Assembly (NCBI GenBank): GCA_947498645.1
Contig: CANMKS010000001.1
Span: 434,001-498,000, forward strand
DNA length: 64,000 nt
Reading direction: 5' to 3'
Origin: an uncultured Paracoccaceae bacterium
GTDB taxonomy: Bacteria; Pseudomonadota; Alphaproteobacteria; Rhodobacterales; Rhodobacteraceae
A program made the translations under genes and the position numbers. Below the pieces are notes generated by a model. The model was not told the origin of the DNA, did not search any database, and was given only the letters and a program-made list of their open reading frames with translations. Shown here one piece after another: positions 1 through 9,672 of this stretch. The first letter of the stretch is position 1. Each line of letters opens with the position of its first letter.

Positions 1-91
1 GCTGTGCGACAAAGACATGTCCACGCGGATTGATGAGCATAATGCCCACGCAGGGGCGATAGGGCAGCTGAGCAATTTGGTCTGGAGTCAT
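1..91 (-). CDS. rppH: RNA pyrophosphohydrolase (Nudix), N-terminal fragment cut by window edge
   Basis: Reverse-strand translation from ATG at 91: [30 protein letters not shown], a typical alphaproteobacterial RppH N-terminus; runs off the window. Confidence 0.8.
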   Translation of the reverse strand, partial: MTPDQIAQLPYRPCVGIMLINPRGHVFVAQ

Positions 92-150
92 TGACGAGGG
101 CCTTGGTCGTTGAGTGGCGTCTATGAGGGTTCTTACCCCTGCACTGACGG

Positions 151-645
151 TTATGCGATAACAAGCCGTGTTTCATGGCGAATCTGGGCCGCTATCCAGC
201 GCAAATGATCGCGCCGAAAGGCCACGCACCCCGCTGTCGGACGGCCCGGACCGCGCCATTGGTGGATGAATATTGCCGATCCGCGCCCTTTGACAGCATA
301 GGGCCAGTTCCAATCGGTCAGTATGACAAGGTCATACATCGGGTCGGCCCGGCGCAGGCGTTCATGACTGTACGGGTAAGGAGCGCGGGTCATGAGATTA
401 TAGTCTTCGTGGGTAGGATCATCCGACCACAGGTCTGATGGCCCAATCGGCAGCGCCCAATTTGCGGGCCGCGCCATGCGGTCGGGGCGGTAGAGCATAC
501 CCACGATGCGATGGGTACCGCGCGGGGTTGCGCCATCGCCTTCTTTTTTGTGCAACGTCAGCCCGCCACGTCCGATAGTGCAGGGAAAACGGCGGCTCAG
601 GAACCGGACATGGGTTGGAGTCAGGACAAGGTCTGTTGGCTTCAT
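151..645 (-). CDS. L,D-transpeptidase (YkuD-like) family protein
   Basis: ORF 151..726, start more likely the internal Met at 645 ([15 protein letters not shown]); C-terminal [19 protein letters not shown] resembles the catalytic H..SxGC motif. Confidence 0.75.
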   Translation of the reverse strand: MKPTDLVLTPTHVRFLSRRFPCTIGRGGLTLHKKEGDGATPRGTHRIVGMLYRPDRMARPANWALPIGPSDLWSDDPTHEDYNLMTRAPYPYSHERLRRADPMYDLVILTDWNWPYAVKGRGSAIFIHQWRGPGRPTAGCVAFRRDHLRWIAAQIRHETRLVIA

Positions 646-665
646 GCACGTGTGATAGCGCCGAC

Positions 666-735
666 GTAGGGTGGGTGAAACCCACGCGCGGCGATTCTGA
701 TGCCCCTTTGGGCGCGTGGGTTTCACCCACCCTAC
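666..735. repeat. Perfect 24-bp inverted repeat GTAGGGTGGGTGAAACCCACGCGC / GCGCGTGGGTTTCACCCACCCTAC, spacer 22 nt
   Basis: Direct reading of arms 666-689 and 712-735; each arm also contains the smaller palindrome GTGGGTGAAACCCAC. Confidence 0.9.
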
Positions 736-1856
736 AGCAAATGTCCTGATTTCGCGGCCTTTGTGGCCAGATATGCATGGTTATGGGCGTTCTCGCCCAC
801 TTTCAGCGGCACCCGTTCTGCCACGGTGATCCCGCAACTTTGCATACGCGCGACCTTGGCGGGGTTGTTGGTCAGCAATCTGACCGCGCCAAATCCCATG
901 CGCTTGAGAATCTCTGCCCCAATCCGAAAATCACGCTCATCATCCTCAAACCCAAGCCGATGATTGGCTTCGACCGTATCAAACCCCTGATCCTGCAAGG
1001 AATAGGCGCGCATCTTGTTGGCCAGCCCGATCCCGCGCCCTTCCTGATTGAGATAAAGCAACACCCCTGCCCCTTCGGCCCCCATTTGCCCCAACGCCCC
1101 CCGCAGTTGCGGGCCACAGTCGCATTTGAGCGAGCCGAGCAAATCACCGGTAAAACACGCGGAATGCAGGCGGGACAGGACCGGTTGTGACCGATCAGGT
1201 TGGCCGATCTCAACGGCGTAATGTTCTTCGGCGCCATCGTCGGGGCGGAAAATATGCAAGCGCCCTGCTTCGGACACATCCAGCGGCAACCTTGCGGAAA
1301 TAATCGGGTTCAGCGGGCTGAGCCCGGTATCAAGTGCCGCATCTGCCGGAACAAGCGTCAGGTTATTGGCCTGCGCAAACCCTGCCGCATCGTCCAGATC
1401 AAGCATGACAACAGCCGGCAACAGCCGCGCCGCCTTGACCAGCGCAATCGCCGCGCGGTGCAGGTCAGCTGATCCATCGCGCACGGTCTGAAGCGGGCCT
1501 TTCATCGGTGAGCGTAGGTCATCAGCCGGATCAGCCACAGCGCGGACCCATGACAGTTTGGCATCCGGTGGCAGCACAATACGGGCGATATCAGCATCGT
1601 AGGCGCGCGCTTTCAGCGTTTGCGCCCGCCTGCCAGTCACGGCAAGCACCGGCGACCCGCCCAAGGTCCGCAAATCGGCCAATCGTTCCGCATCCAGCGT
1701 TTCTGCCGCCAGCACCAGCGCACCGCCAACCAGCACAACAGGCACGCCCATGCGCAAATCCGCGCGGGCGCGGGCCAGCCGTTCTGTAATATCCGGGGCA
1801 AATCCCATCGCTTTCAGCCTCTCATTTGTTTCAACTGATAGCCGTTTGCGCACCAA
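732..1856 (-). CDS. ribA: GTP cyclohydrolase II (riboflavin biosynthesis)
   Basis: 374 aa; SRLHSACFTGDLLGSLKCDCGPQL and YLNQEGRGIGLANKMRAY are GTP cyclohydrolase II signatures, C-terminal half canonical. Confidence 0.92.
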   Translation of the reverse strand: MVRKRLSVETNERLKAMGFAPDITERLARARADLRMGVPVVLVGGALVLAAETLDAERLADLRTLGGSPVLAVTGRRAQTLKARAYDADIARIVLPPDAKLSWVRAVADPADDLRSPMKGPLQTVRDGSADLHRAAIALVKAARLLPAVVMLDLDDAAGFAQANNLTLVPADAALDTGLSPLNPIISARLPLDVSEAGRLHIFRPDDGAEEHYAVEIGQPDRSQPVLSRLHSACFTGDLLGSLKCDCGPQLRGALGQMGAEGAGVLLYLNQEGRGIGLANKMRAYSLQDQGFDTVEANHRLGFEDDERDFRIGAEILKRMGFGAVRLLTNNPAKVARMQSCGITVAERVPLKVGENAHNHAYLATKAAKSGHLL

Positions 1857-1964
1857 AGTGAAACATTAGCACGATAAATCACACGTCCGTGTGAAACTGC
1901 GATGGGATCGGTTGTTCCAGACGTAACAAGAGCACAAATCTAATGCGTAACGAAGGAGGATGTC

Positions 1965-2651
1965 ATGGGACAACTCAAGAAGATATTGCTTGTGGACGAC
2001 GACGATGACCTGCGCGAGGCGCTGGGTGAACAGTTGTTGATGACCGAGGACTTCGACGTCTTTGAAGCCGATGACGGGGCCAGCGCCATGGTGAAGGCCA
2101 AGGAGGGCCTTTATGATCTGATGATCCTTGATGTGGGTCTGCCAGACACCGATGGGCGCGAATTGTGCCGTGTGATGCGCAAACAAGGCGTCAAATGCCC
2201 GATCCTGATGCTGACTGCTCAGGACAGCGATGCCGACACGATTTTGGGCCTTGATGCAGGCGCTAACGATTATGTGAGCAAGCCGTTCAAATTCCCGGTT
2301 CTGCTTGCCCGTATCCGCAGCCAACTGCGCACGCATGAGCAATCCGAAGACGCGGTTTTCCAGCTTGGGCCCTACACGTTCAAGCCGGCACAAAAGCTGC
2401 TGATCACCGAAGATGAAAAGAAAGTCCGCCTGACGGAGAAGGAAACCAATATCCTCAAATTCCTGTACCGCGCGACCGAAGGTGTTGTGGCCCGCGATGT
2501 GCTGCTTCACGAGGTTTGGGGCTATAATGCGGGCGTGACGACGCACACATTGGAGACACATATTTACCGTCTTCGTCAAAAAATAGAACCAGATCCGTCC
2601 AATGCCCGCCTTCTTGTGACCGAATCCGGTGGCTATAGATTAGTAGCGTAG
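1965..2651 (+). CDS. OmpR-family response regulator (resembles CenR-type regulators of Rhodobacterales)
   Basis: 228 aa; receiver domain with KILLVDDDDDLRE and LDVGLPD; winged helix VRLTEKETNILKFLYRATEGVVARDVLLHEVWGYN. Confidence 0.88.
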   Translation: MGQLKKILLVDDDDDLREALGEQLLMTEDFDVFEADDGASAMVKAKEGLYDLMILDVGLPDTDGRELCRVMRKQGVKCPILMLTAQDSDADTILGLDAGANDYVSKPFKFPVLLARIRSQLRTHEQSEDAVFQLGPYTFKPAQKLLITEDEKKVRLTEKETNILKFLYRATEGVVARDVLLHEVWGYNAGVTTHTLETHIYRLRQKIEPDPSNARLLVTESGGYRLVA

Positions 2652-2661
2652 AAGTACTCCT

Positions 2662-2733
2662 CCCGGTGATCAGGCCCCTCCCTGTCGGGTCACCGGGTTC
2701 CCAAGTTCCCGCCGGAGATCGGGTTATATCTCC
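2662..2733 (+). other. Two consecutive hairpins in the 3' region of the response-regulator gene
   Basis: CCCGGTGA(2662-2669)/TCACCGGG(2690-2697) and GGAGAT(2714-2719)/ATCTCC(2728-2733). Confidence 0.6.
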
Positions 2734-2749
2734 ACCTCCCTGTTGGACT

Positions 2750-2779
2750 TGCCCGGACCTTGTGTCCGGGCATTTTTTT
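2750..2779 (+). terminator. Rho-independent terminator downstream of the response regulator
   Basis: TGCCCGGAC-CTTGT-GTCCGGGCA followed by TTTTTTT. Confidence 0.9.
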
Positions 2780-2840
2780 ATCTCTGGTCATTTTCCGCCC
2801 ACGGTTTACCTATGGGATTATCTACAAACGGAGAACAATC

Positions 2841-3215
2841 ATGAAATCTGCCAAAGACTTTATGGAAGAGGCAAACGCCGTCGTCCCGCGCATGGGCGTT
2901 GAAGACGCCATCGCGAAACACAAGGCGGGTGGTTCCGTCTTTGTTGATGTTCGCGATAGCGGCGTCATTGCCGGGACCGGCACGATTGCAGGCGCCCATC
3001 GCATCGCCCGCGGCATGATGGAGTTTGTCGCCGATCCGGCAACACCCTATCACAACGACGCCCTGCAAAAGGATGCCGAGATTTATCTGGTCTGCGGTGC
3101 GGGCGGTCAGGCGGCACTTGCCGGTAAGACGTTGAAAGACATGGGCTTTACCAATGTCACGAATATCGGCGGTTTTGGTGATTGGAAAGAGGCCGGCGGC
3201 CCCTCAGAGGACTAG
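2841..3215 (+). CDS. Rhodanese-like domain protein
   Basis: Start at MKSAKDFMEEANAVV after gagaacaatc; VFVDVRDSGVIAGTGTIAGAHRIARG...YLVCGAGGQAALAGKTLKDMGFTNVTNIGGFGDW. Confidence 0.85.
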   Translation: MKSAKDFMEEANAVVPRMGVEDAIAKHKAGGSVFVDVRDSGVIAGTGTIAGAHRIARGMMEFVADPATPYHNDALQKDAEIYLVCGAGGQAALAGKTLKDMGFTNVTNIGGFGDWKEAGGPSED

Positions 3216-4333
3216 CCCAGCGCCTGATCCCAATCTGCGATCAGATCCTCGATCGCCTCGATCCCGACCGAGACGCGGATCAGATTTTCAGGAATACCGG
3301 TGTGCGGTTCAATCGTATGCCGGTGTTCCACCAGGCTCTCTACCCCGCCCAAAGAGGTTGCACGCAAGAACACTTGCAGCGCGCCCACGACGCGCAGTGC
3401 GTCCTCTCGGTCGCCTTTCACAAGCACCGATAGCAGGCTGCCATAGCCGCCCTTCATTTGCTTTTGTGCAACGTCGTGTCCGGGGTGATGTGGCAGACCC
3501 GGATAGAAGACATCAGCCACCTTCGGATGTTCAAACAGATGCGCGGCCAGCGCTTGTGCATTCTGTGACATCCGCTCTACCCGCAATGGCAAGGTCCGCA
3601 TTGCGCGCGTCAGCAGCCATGCTTCGAAGGGTCCGAGAATCGCCCCTGCCATTTTTCTGTCATCATGGACAATCTGCCAGATTGCGGCATCATTGTGTCG
3701 CGTCGAAAGAACCCCGGCCAGCACATCAGAGTGTCCGTTGATCCCTTTTGTGGCCGAATGCATGACAATATCCGCCCCGTGATCCAGCGCCCGCGTCAGG
3801 ACCGGCGTGGCCGCTGTGCCATCCACCACGAGGGTCGCGGCACTTGCATCGGCGACCGCCTGAATATCAACCGTCTTGAGCCAAGGGTTCGACGGCGTCT
3901 CGATAAACATGATATCGGCGGGCTGGTTTTGGCAGGTGCTGACAAGGTCGTCCGCATCAACCTCGATCAGGGTAATGTCGCGCCTTTGGCAAAAGTCCCG
4001 CACCCAGGCCGTTGTACCCCAATAGATGCCCGATTGCACGATAACTGTGCCGCCGTTTGGGATCGTGCGGAACGCGGCCGCAATTGCTGCCATCCCCGAA
4101 GGGAACAGCAGCGTGTCGGTGGCCCCCTCCAACTGACGCAGCACCTCTTCTGCTTGTCGCAGATTGTCAGAATCCGCGCGGGAATAGATATTGTCCGCCC
4201 GCAGCGGCACGTAATCCGCATCACGCATGAAGGTTGTGGAAGGCTGCAACGCTGGCACCACGCCGCCTGACTGCGGATCAGTGGCCCCGGCGGCATGGGC
4301 GGCAACGGTGGCGGGTTTTCTGGATGTGCTCAT
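3212..4333 (-). CDS. PLP-dependent trans-sulfuration enzyme (cystathionine gamma-lyase/beta-lyase family)
   Basis: 373 aa; PSTTFMRDADYVPL, FPSGMAAIAAAFRT, IVMHSATKGINGHSDVLAG (PLP lysine), SLGGVESLVEHRHT. Confidence 0.85.
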   Translation of the reverse strand: MSTSRKPATVAAHAAGATDPQSGGVVPALQPSTTFMRDADYVPLRADNIYSRADSDNLRQAEEVLRQLEGATDTLLFPSGMAAIAAAFRTIPNGGTVIVQSGIYWGTTAWVRDFCQRRDITLIEVDADDLVSTCQNQPADIMFIETPSNPWLKTVDIQAVADASAATLVVDGTAATPVLTRALDHGADIVMHSATKGINGHSDVLAGVLSTRHNDAAIWQIVHDDRKMAGAILGPFEAWLLTRAMRTLPLRVERMSQNAQALAAHLFEHPKVADVFYPGLPHHPGHDVAQKQMKGGYGSLLSVLVKGDREDALRVVGALQVFLRATSLGGVESLVEHRHTIEPHTGIPENLIRVSVGIEAIEDLIADWDQALG

Positions 4334-4375
4334 GCGCCTATCTGGCGCGGGTGGGGGGCAAGATGCAAGAGCTGC

Positions 4376-5251
4376 CTAGGTGACAAACTCATCCCGGTTG
4401 TACCCTTGCAGATAAAGCAGGCCCGTCAGATCGCCGTGGTTGATCCGCATATCGCATTGCGCCTGTACGGTTGGCTTTGCGTGCAGGGCCACGCCGCTGC
4501 CGGCAAGGTTCAGCATTCCAAGGTCGTTTGCCCCGTCGCCAACAGCCAGAACATCCGCCGCCGAAATGCCGCGCTGTGCTGTGATCTCTTCGAGTGCCTG
4601 CACTTTGGCGGCCTTGCCAAGGATCGGCCGCCCGACCTGCCCGGTCAGTTTGCCACCTTCGGCGATCAGTGTATTCGCGCGGTGCTGGTCAAAGCCAAGT
4701 GCCGCGGCCACCCGCGCTGTGAAGGCCGTGAACCCGCCCGAGACCAGCGCTGCATAGGCCCCATGGGCTTTCATGGTGTTCACGAGTTCATAGCCGCCGG
4801 GCATGTAGGTGATCCGTTGATCCAGCACCTGCGCGATCATGGCCTCGGGCAAATCCTTGAGCAGGCCAACCCGTTCGATAAGTGCCGCCTCGAAATCCAG
4901 CTCGCCGTTCATCGCCCGTGCTGTGATGTCGGCGACACGCGCGCCGACCCCTGCCTCTGCGGCGAGTTCATCAATGCATTCCTGCCGGATCATTGTGCTG
5001 TCCATGTCCGCCAGCAACATCTTTTTGCGCCGGTTCGCGGCGGGTTGCACCACCAGATCAACGCATCCCGCCTGTAGGTCTGTCCAGACCGCCCATTGGT
5101 TGTCGGGCAATGCAGGCACCGGAAATTCAGCGGCTTCGTCAATGGCCAGCCATTGCACATCCCCCCCGCCCCAGGCGTTGCGCAGGTTTTCGACCAAGGC
5201 GCCATCCAGGGCGCGTTCTTGTGGTGTGGTGATCAATGTGACGACAAACAT
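4376..5251 (-). CDS. serB: Phosphoserine phosphatase
   Basis: 291 aa; [57 protein letters not shown] motifs. Confidence 0.93.
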   Translation of the reverse strand: MFVVTLITTPQERALDGALVENLRNAWGGGDVQWLAIDEAAEFPVPALPDNQWAVWTDLQAGCVDLVVQPAANRRKKMLLADMDSTMIRQECIDELAAEAGVGARVADITARAMNGELDFEAALIERVGLLKDLPEAMIAQVLDQRITYMPGGYELVNTMKAHGAYAALVSGGFTAFTARVAAALGFDQHRANTLIAEGGKLTGQVGRPILGKAAKVQALEEITAQRGISAADVLAVGDGANDLGMLNLAGSGVALHAKPTVQAQCDMRINHGDLTGLLYLQGYNRDEFVT

Positions 5252-5529
5252 GGGTGTCCTCCGGCAAAATCTGCTCTGGGTCTACCTCTGCCGCACGGGT
5301 TTGCCACCCCTAAAAGTCAAAGAGTTTCCTTGGAAATGCGGGAGCGGCGGTGGATCATCGCAGTTTTGTCGTGTTCAAAAGTCTGTTTCGAACAAGACTT
5401 CGACACCGATGGCTTCGACATTGACATCATTGGAAAAAAGCGCCGTCGTATTGGAACAGATTTGCGCCTATCGGAAACATGCGTTCCTGCACGTTCTGTA
5501 GAATCCTTCATTTACCTGCATCGCTTATG

Positions 5530-5620
5530 CCTTCGCCTGTTGCTGTTGCACCGAAGGTTCCGTATGTCCGGCGGTGGGACACCCTTCCCCAACGAAGGGC
5601 GCATATCTGTGAGGATACCA
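5530..5620 (+). promoter_or_regulatory. Candidate structured serC 5' leader (possible serC RNA motif)
   Basis: Immediately upstream of serC: hairpins CCTTCG(5530-5535)/CGAAGG(5552-5557) and CCCTTC(5582-5587)/GAAGGG(5594-5599), then GAGG Shine-Dalgarno and ATG at 5624; position matches the known alphaproteobacterial serC leader motif, family membership not verified. Confidence 0.55.
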
Positions 5621-5623
5621 CTG

Positions 5624-6790
5624 ATGGTTACGACTACACCGGCGTCGCGCGACACCGCGCGCAAACCTATTTCGCGGCCGACCAATCCGCGTTTTTCTTC
5701 TGGCCCTTGTGCCAAACCCCCCGTCTGGAAACTTGATGCACTCAGCGACGCCCCATTGGGACGGTCGCATCGTGCGGCTGTTGGCAAGGCCAAGCTGGCC
5801 GAGGCGATTGATCTGACGCGAGAGATTTTGGGCGTGCCTGCGGATTACCGCATCGGCATTGTGCCTGCCTCGGACACGGGCGCGTTTGAGATGGCGATGT
5901 GGTCGCTCTTGGGTGAGCGCCCCGCACAGATGGTCGCCTGGGAAAGCTTTGGCGCGGGTTGGGTCACGGATGTGGTCAAGCAGCTTAAGATCGATGCAAC
6001 CGTCCACACGGCGGAGTATGGCGAGATCGTCGATATGGCGACGCTGAACTATGACAATGATGTCTGCTTTACCTGGAATGGCACAACATCCGGCGTGCGT
6101 GTCGTGTCGGGCGATGTGATCCCGGCGGACCGCGCTGGCCTGACGCTTTGTGATGCCACTTCCGCTGCCTTCGCGCAGGATTTGCCATGGGACAAGCTGG
6201 ATGTGACGACGTTCTCCTGGCAGAAGGTCATGGGTGGTGAAGCGGCCCACGGGATGCTGATCCTGTCGCCTCGCGCTGTTGCACGCCTGGAAAACTATAC
6301 CCCGGCCTGGCCGCTGCCGAAAATCTTTCGCCTGACCAAAGGTGGCAAGTTGATCGAAGGCATCTTTGAGGGTGCGACGATCAACACCCCCTCAATGCTG
6401 GCGGTTGAGGATTATCTGGTCGCACTGAAATGGGGCCGTGCGATTGGTGGGCTGGACGGGCTGATGCACCGCGCCAATGCCAATGCGCAGGCGATTTGGA
6501 ATTTTTGTGCGGAAAAGCCGTGGATTGCCAATCTGGCCGTTGATCCTGCAACGCGCTCAAACACCTCTGTTTGTCTCAAGTTCACGGATCCGCGGATCAC
6601 CGATGGTGCCGCCTTTGCCAAGGCAGTGGCCAAACGGCTGGAGGTCGAGAAGATCGCCCTGGACGTCGGCGCCTATCGCGATGCCCCCGCCGGTCTGCGC
6701 ATCTGGTGTGGTGCCACGGTCGAGACGTCCGACATCGAGGCCATGTTGCCGTGGCTGGAATGGGCGTTTGAGGCTGAAATCAACGCATAA
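5624..6790 (+). CDS. serC: Phosphoserine aminotransferase
   Basis: Within ORF 5096..6790; true start [60 protein letters not shown]-lysine region. Confidence 0.92.
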   Translation: MVTTTPASRDTARKPISRPTNPRFSSGPCAKPPVWKLDALSDAPLGRSHRAAVGKAKLAEAIDLTREILGVPADYRIGIVPASDTGAFEMAMWSLLGERPAQMVAWESFGAGWVTDVVKQLKIDATVHTAEYGEIVDMATLNYDNDVCFTWNGTTSGVRVVSGDVIPADRAGLTLCDATSAAFAQDLPWDKLDVTTFSWQKVMGGEAAHGMLILSPRAVARLENYTPAWPLPKIFRLTKGGKLIEGIFEGATINTPSMLAVEDYLVALKWGRAIGGLDGLMHRANANAQAIWNFCAEKPWIANLAVDPATRSNTSVCLKFTDPRITDGAAFAKAVAKRLEVEKIALDVGAYRDAPAGLRIWCGATVETSDIEAMLPWLEWAFEAEINA

Positions 6791-6813
6791 CGTGGGTTTC
6801 ACCCACCCTGCAA
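6791..6813. repeat. Single-arm copy of the CGTGGGTTTCACCCACCCT repeat in the serC-serA gap
   Basis: CGTGGGTTTCACCCACCCTGCA is 19 nt identical to the right arm at 713-731 then diverges by one base. Confidence 0.8.
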
Positions 6814-6838
6814 TTTACGAACTTCAAGGAGCGGCAAA

Positions 6839-8431
6839 ATGGCCCCCAAAGTACTGATCTCTGACAAACTTTCCCCTGCCGCCGTACAGATCTTCAAGGA
6901 TCGCGGCATTGACGTGGATTTCCAGCCTGACCTTGGCAAGGACAAAGCCAAACTGCTGGAGGTGATCGGCCAATATGATGGCCTTGCCATCCGGTCTGCC
7001 ACCAAAGCAACCGAAAAGGTTATCACCGCCGCCACGAACCTCAGGGTGATTGGCCGTGCCGGTATTGGTGTCGACAACGTCGATATCCCGGCCGCGTCCA
7101 AGAAGGGTATCATCGTGATGAACACACCCTTCGGGAATTCGATCACCACTGCCGAACACGCGATTTCCATGATGATGGCCGTGGCCCGCCAGATCCCCGA
7201 GGCGAACGCATCAACCCATGCGGGCAAATGGGAAAAGTCTCGATTCATGGGTGTAGAGCTGACCGGCAAGACACTGGGTGTGATCGGTGCGGGCAACATC
7301 GGGTCCATCGTGATTGACCGCGCACAGGGCCTGAAGATGAAGGTCGTGGCCTATGATCCCTTCCTGTCGGAAGAACGCGCAGTGGATATCGGTGTGGAAA
7401 AGGTCGAACTGGACGAACTGTTGGGTCGCGCTGATTTCATCACTATGCACGTGCCGCTGACCGATCAGACAAAGAATATCCTGTCCGAGGAAAACATCGC
7501 CAAGCTGAAGAAAGGCGTGCGCATCGTGAACTGTGCCCGTGGTGGTCTGGTGGATGAGGCTGCTTTGGCCGAAGCGTTGAAGTCCGGTCATGTTGCCGGT
7601 GCGGCCTTTGACGTATTTGCAGTCGAGCCCGCCACCGACAGCCCGTTGTTCAACCTGCCCAATGTTGTGGTCACCCCGCATCTTGGGGCGGCAACCACCG
7701 AAGCGCAGGAAAACGTGGCCCTGCAAGTGGCCGAGCAGATGTCCGACTACCTGCTGACCGGGGCTGTGCAAAATGCGCTGAACATGCCGTCGGTCACAGC
7801 AGAGGAAGCCAAGGTCATGGGCCCTTGGATCAAGCTGACCGAGCATCTGGGCAACTTCATCGGCCAGATGACGGATGAGCCGATCAAGGCGATCAATATC
7901 CTTTTTGACGGTGAAGCCAGCGAGATGAACCTCAAGGCACTGACAGCCGCCACCGTGGCCGGGATCATGACCAAGGCCAACCCAGACACCAATATGGTCA
8001 GCGCCCCTGTGATCGCCAAGGAACGCGGGATCAAGGTTTCCACCACCAAGCAGGACAAGTCCGGCGTGTTTGAAGGATACGTCAAGGTCACCGTTGTTAC
8101 CGAAAAGCGCGAACGCTCTGTCGGGGGGACTGTCTTTAGCGACGGCAAGCCGCGCTTTATCCAGATCAAGGGGATCAACATCGACGCCGAGATCGGCGCA
8201 CATATGGTCTATACCACCAACGAAGATGTGCCCGGCATTATCGGCACATTGGGAACCACAATGGGGGCCAATGACGTGAACATCGCGAACTTTACGCTTG
8301 GCCGGTCAGAGGCGAAGGGAGAGGCAATCGCCCTTCTCTATGTCGATGAACCGGTCCCGGCCACCGCGATCAAGGCGCTTGAAGACACCGGGTTGTTCCA
8401 GCAGGTCAAGCCGCTGATGTTCAACGTATAG
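6839..8431 (+). CDS. serA: D-3-phosphoglycerate dehydrogenase
   Basis: 530 aa; GRAGIGVDNVD, GVIGAGNIGSIV, NCARGGLVDEAAL, C-terminal ACT domain. Confidence 0.95.
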   Translation: MAPKVLISDKLSPAAVQIFKDRGIDVDFQPDLGKDKAKLLEVIGQYDGLAIRSATKATEKVITAATNLRVIGRAGIGVDNVDIPAASKKGIIVMNTPFGNSITTAEHAISMMMAVARQIPEANASTHAGKWEKSRFMGVELTGKTLGVIGAGNIGSIVIDRAQGLKMKVVAYDPFLSEERAVDIGVEKVELDELLGRADFITMHVPLTDQTKNILSEENIAKLKKGVRIVNCARGGLVDEAALAEALKSGHVAGAAFDVFAVEPATDSPLFNLPNVVVTPHLGAATTEAQENVALQVAEQMSDYLLTGAVQNALNMPSVTAEEAKVMGPWIKLTEHLGNFIGQMTDEPIKAINILFDGEASEMNLKALTAATVAGIMTKANPDTNMVSAPVIAKERGIKVSTTKQDKSGVFEGYVKVTVVTEKRERSVGGTVFSDGKPRFIQIKGINIDAEIGAHMVYTTNEDVPGIIGTLGTTMGANDVNIANFTLGRSEAKGEAIALLYVDEPVPATAIKALEDTGLFQQVKPLMFNV

Positions 8432-8442
8432 GTGCCCTGTCC

Positions 8443-9231
8443 ATGACCCCCATTTACGCCGTCGGCGACATTCACGGCCAGAAAGAGATGCTGGATCACG
8501 CACTTGCATTGATCGAAGCGGACGGAGGCCCGGATGCGCAGGTGGTGTTTCTGGGGGATTACACAGATCGCGGGCCGGACAGCCGGGCCGTGGTTGAGAC
8601 GTTGATTGCAGGGCGTGATGCGGGCCGAAACTGGGTCTTTGTCAAAGGCAATCATGATCGGTCTTTCACCCGTTTTGTCCGCGATGGCCGCCAGCATGAC
8701 CCGCGCGTAAAATCGGGGATCAGCTGGCTGAACCCGCGTTTGGGCGGCACCGCGACGCTGAACGCATATGGGGTGGTGGGCGTATCTGAGTTTGCCCGCG
8801 ATGCGGTTACCGGATTGGAGTACCTCACCACGTTCCGCACGGCGGACGAGGATTGGGATATCGACAGGCTACGGCAAGAGGCCGGGCGCGTCATTCCCGC
8901 AACGCATCTGGATTTCCTTGATGCGCTGCCGCTTTGGCACGCCACAGATGAACTGCTCTTTGTCCATGCAGGCCTGCGTCCGGATATCGCCTTGGAAGAT
9001 CAAGACCCCGAAGATCTGATCTGGATCCGCGACGGGTTTCTGGACAGCGACCATGACTTTGGCAAGTTGGTGGTGCATGGGCATACCGCCCTTGATCATC
9101 CACAGCATTTCGGCAACCGGGTCGATCTGGATGGTGGGGCGGGGTATGGCAAGCCGCTGATTCCGGCCGTGTTCGAAGGCCGCGATTGCTGGTTACTGAC
9201 CGAACAGGGCCGCGTTGCGCTTACGCCCTGA
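8443..9231 (+). CDS. Metallophosphoesterase / serine-threonine protein phosphatase
   Basis: YAVGDIHGQKEML, FLGDYTDRGPDS, VKGNHDRSF, VHGHTALD motifs. Confidence 0.9.
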   Translation: MTPIYAVGDIHGQKEMLDHALALIEADGGPDAQVVFLGDYTDRGPDSRAVVETLIAGRDAGRNWVFVKGNHDRSFTRFVRDGRQHDPRVKSGISWLNPRLGGTATLNAYGVVGVSEFARDAVTGLEYLTTFRTADEDWDIDRLRQEAGRVIPATHLDFLDALPLWHATDELLFVHAGLRPDIALEDQDPEDLIWIRDGFLDSDHDFGKLVVHGHTALDHPQHFGNRVDLDGGAGYGKPLIPAVFEGRDCWLLTEQGRVALTP

Positions 9232-9291
9232 TCCCATCCCCATTTGCATCAAGCGCGAAGGGCAAATAGCCTCGCAGGTGGAGGATTGCAG

Positions 9292-9672
9292 ATGATTGAT
9301 CACATCACCTTTGGTGTTACGGATTTCGCGCGTTCCACGGCCTTTTACGATCAGGCCTTTGCCCCTTTGGGTGTCGCGCGATTGTTTGATGTCCCCGCCG
9401 AACACGCGGATGGCGTCAAAGTCACCGGCTATGGCGATGATCGTCCGTGGTTCTGGCTGGCCGAAGAAAACGCCACAACAGGCATGATGCATATTGCGCT
9501 ACAGGCCAAGAGCACGGCCGAGGTGGATGCATTTCATGCAGCGGCTTTGCGTGCAGGGGGAAGGGACAATGGGCCACCGGGGCTACGCCCGCATTATCAC
9601 GCCGCATACTACGCGGCCTTCGTGCTTGATCCCGATGGGCACAACATCGAAGCCGTCTGCCACGCACCTTAA
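9292..9672 (+). CDS. VOC (glyoxalase-like) family protein
   Basis: MIDHITFGVTDFARSTAFYDQAFAPLGVARL...YYAAFVLDPDGHNIEAVCH. Confidence 0.9.
   Translation: MIDHITFGVTDFARSTAFYDQAFAPLGVARLFDVPAEHADGVKVTGYGDDRPWFWLAEENATTGMMHIALQAKSTAEVDAFHAAALRAGGRDNGPPGLRPHYHAAYYAAFVLDPDGHNIEAVCHAP

Noticed and set aside
666-735. CRISPR-like or phage attachment repeat
   Set aside because: Inverted rather than direct repeats with one spacer, no cas genes or integrase nearby.
5096-5623. N-terminal extension of serC in the track ORF
   Set aside because: Sequence before [10 protein letters not shown] is antisense to serB or leader region; the start at 5624 has a Shine-Dalgarno and matches the SerC N-terminus.
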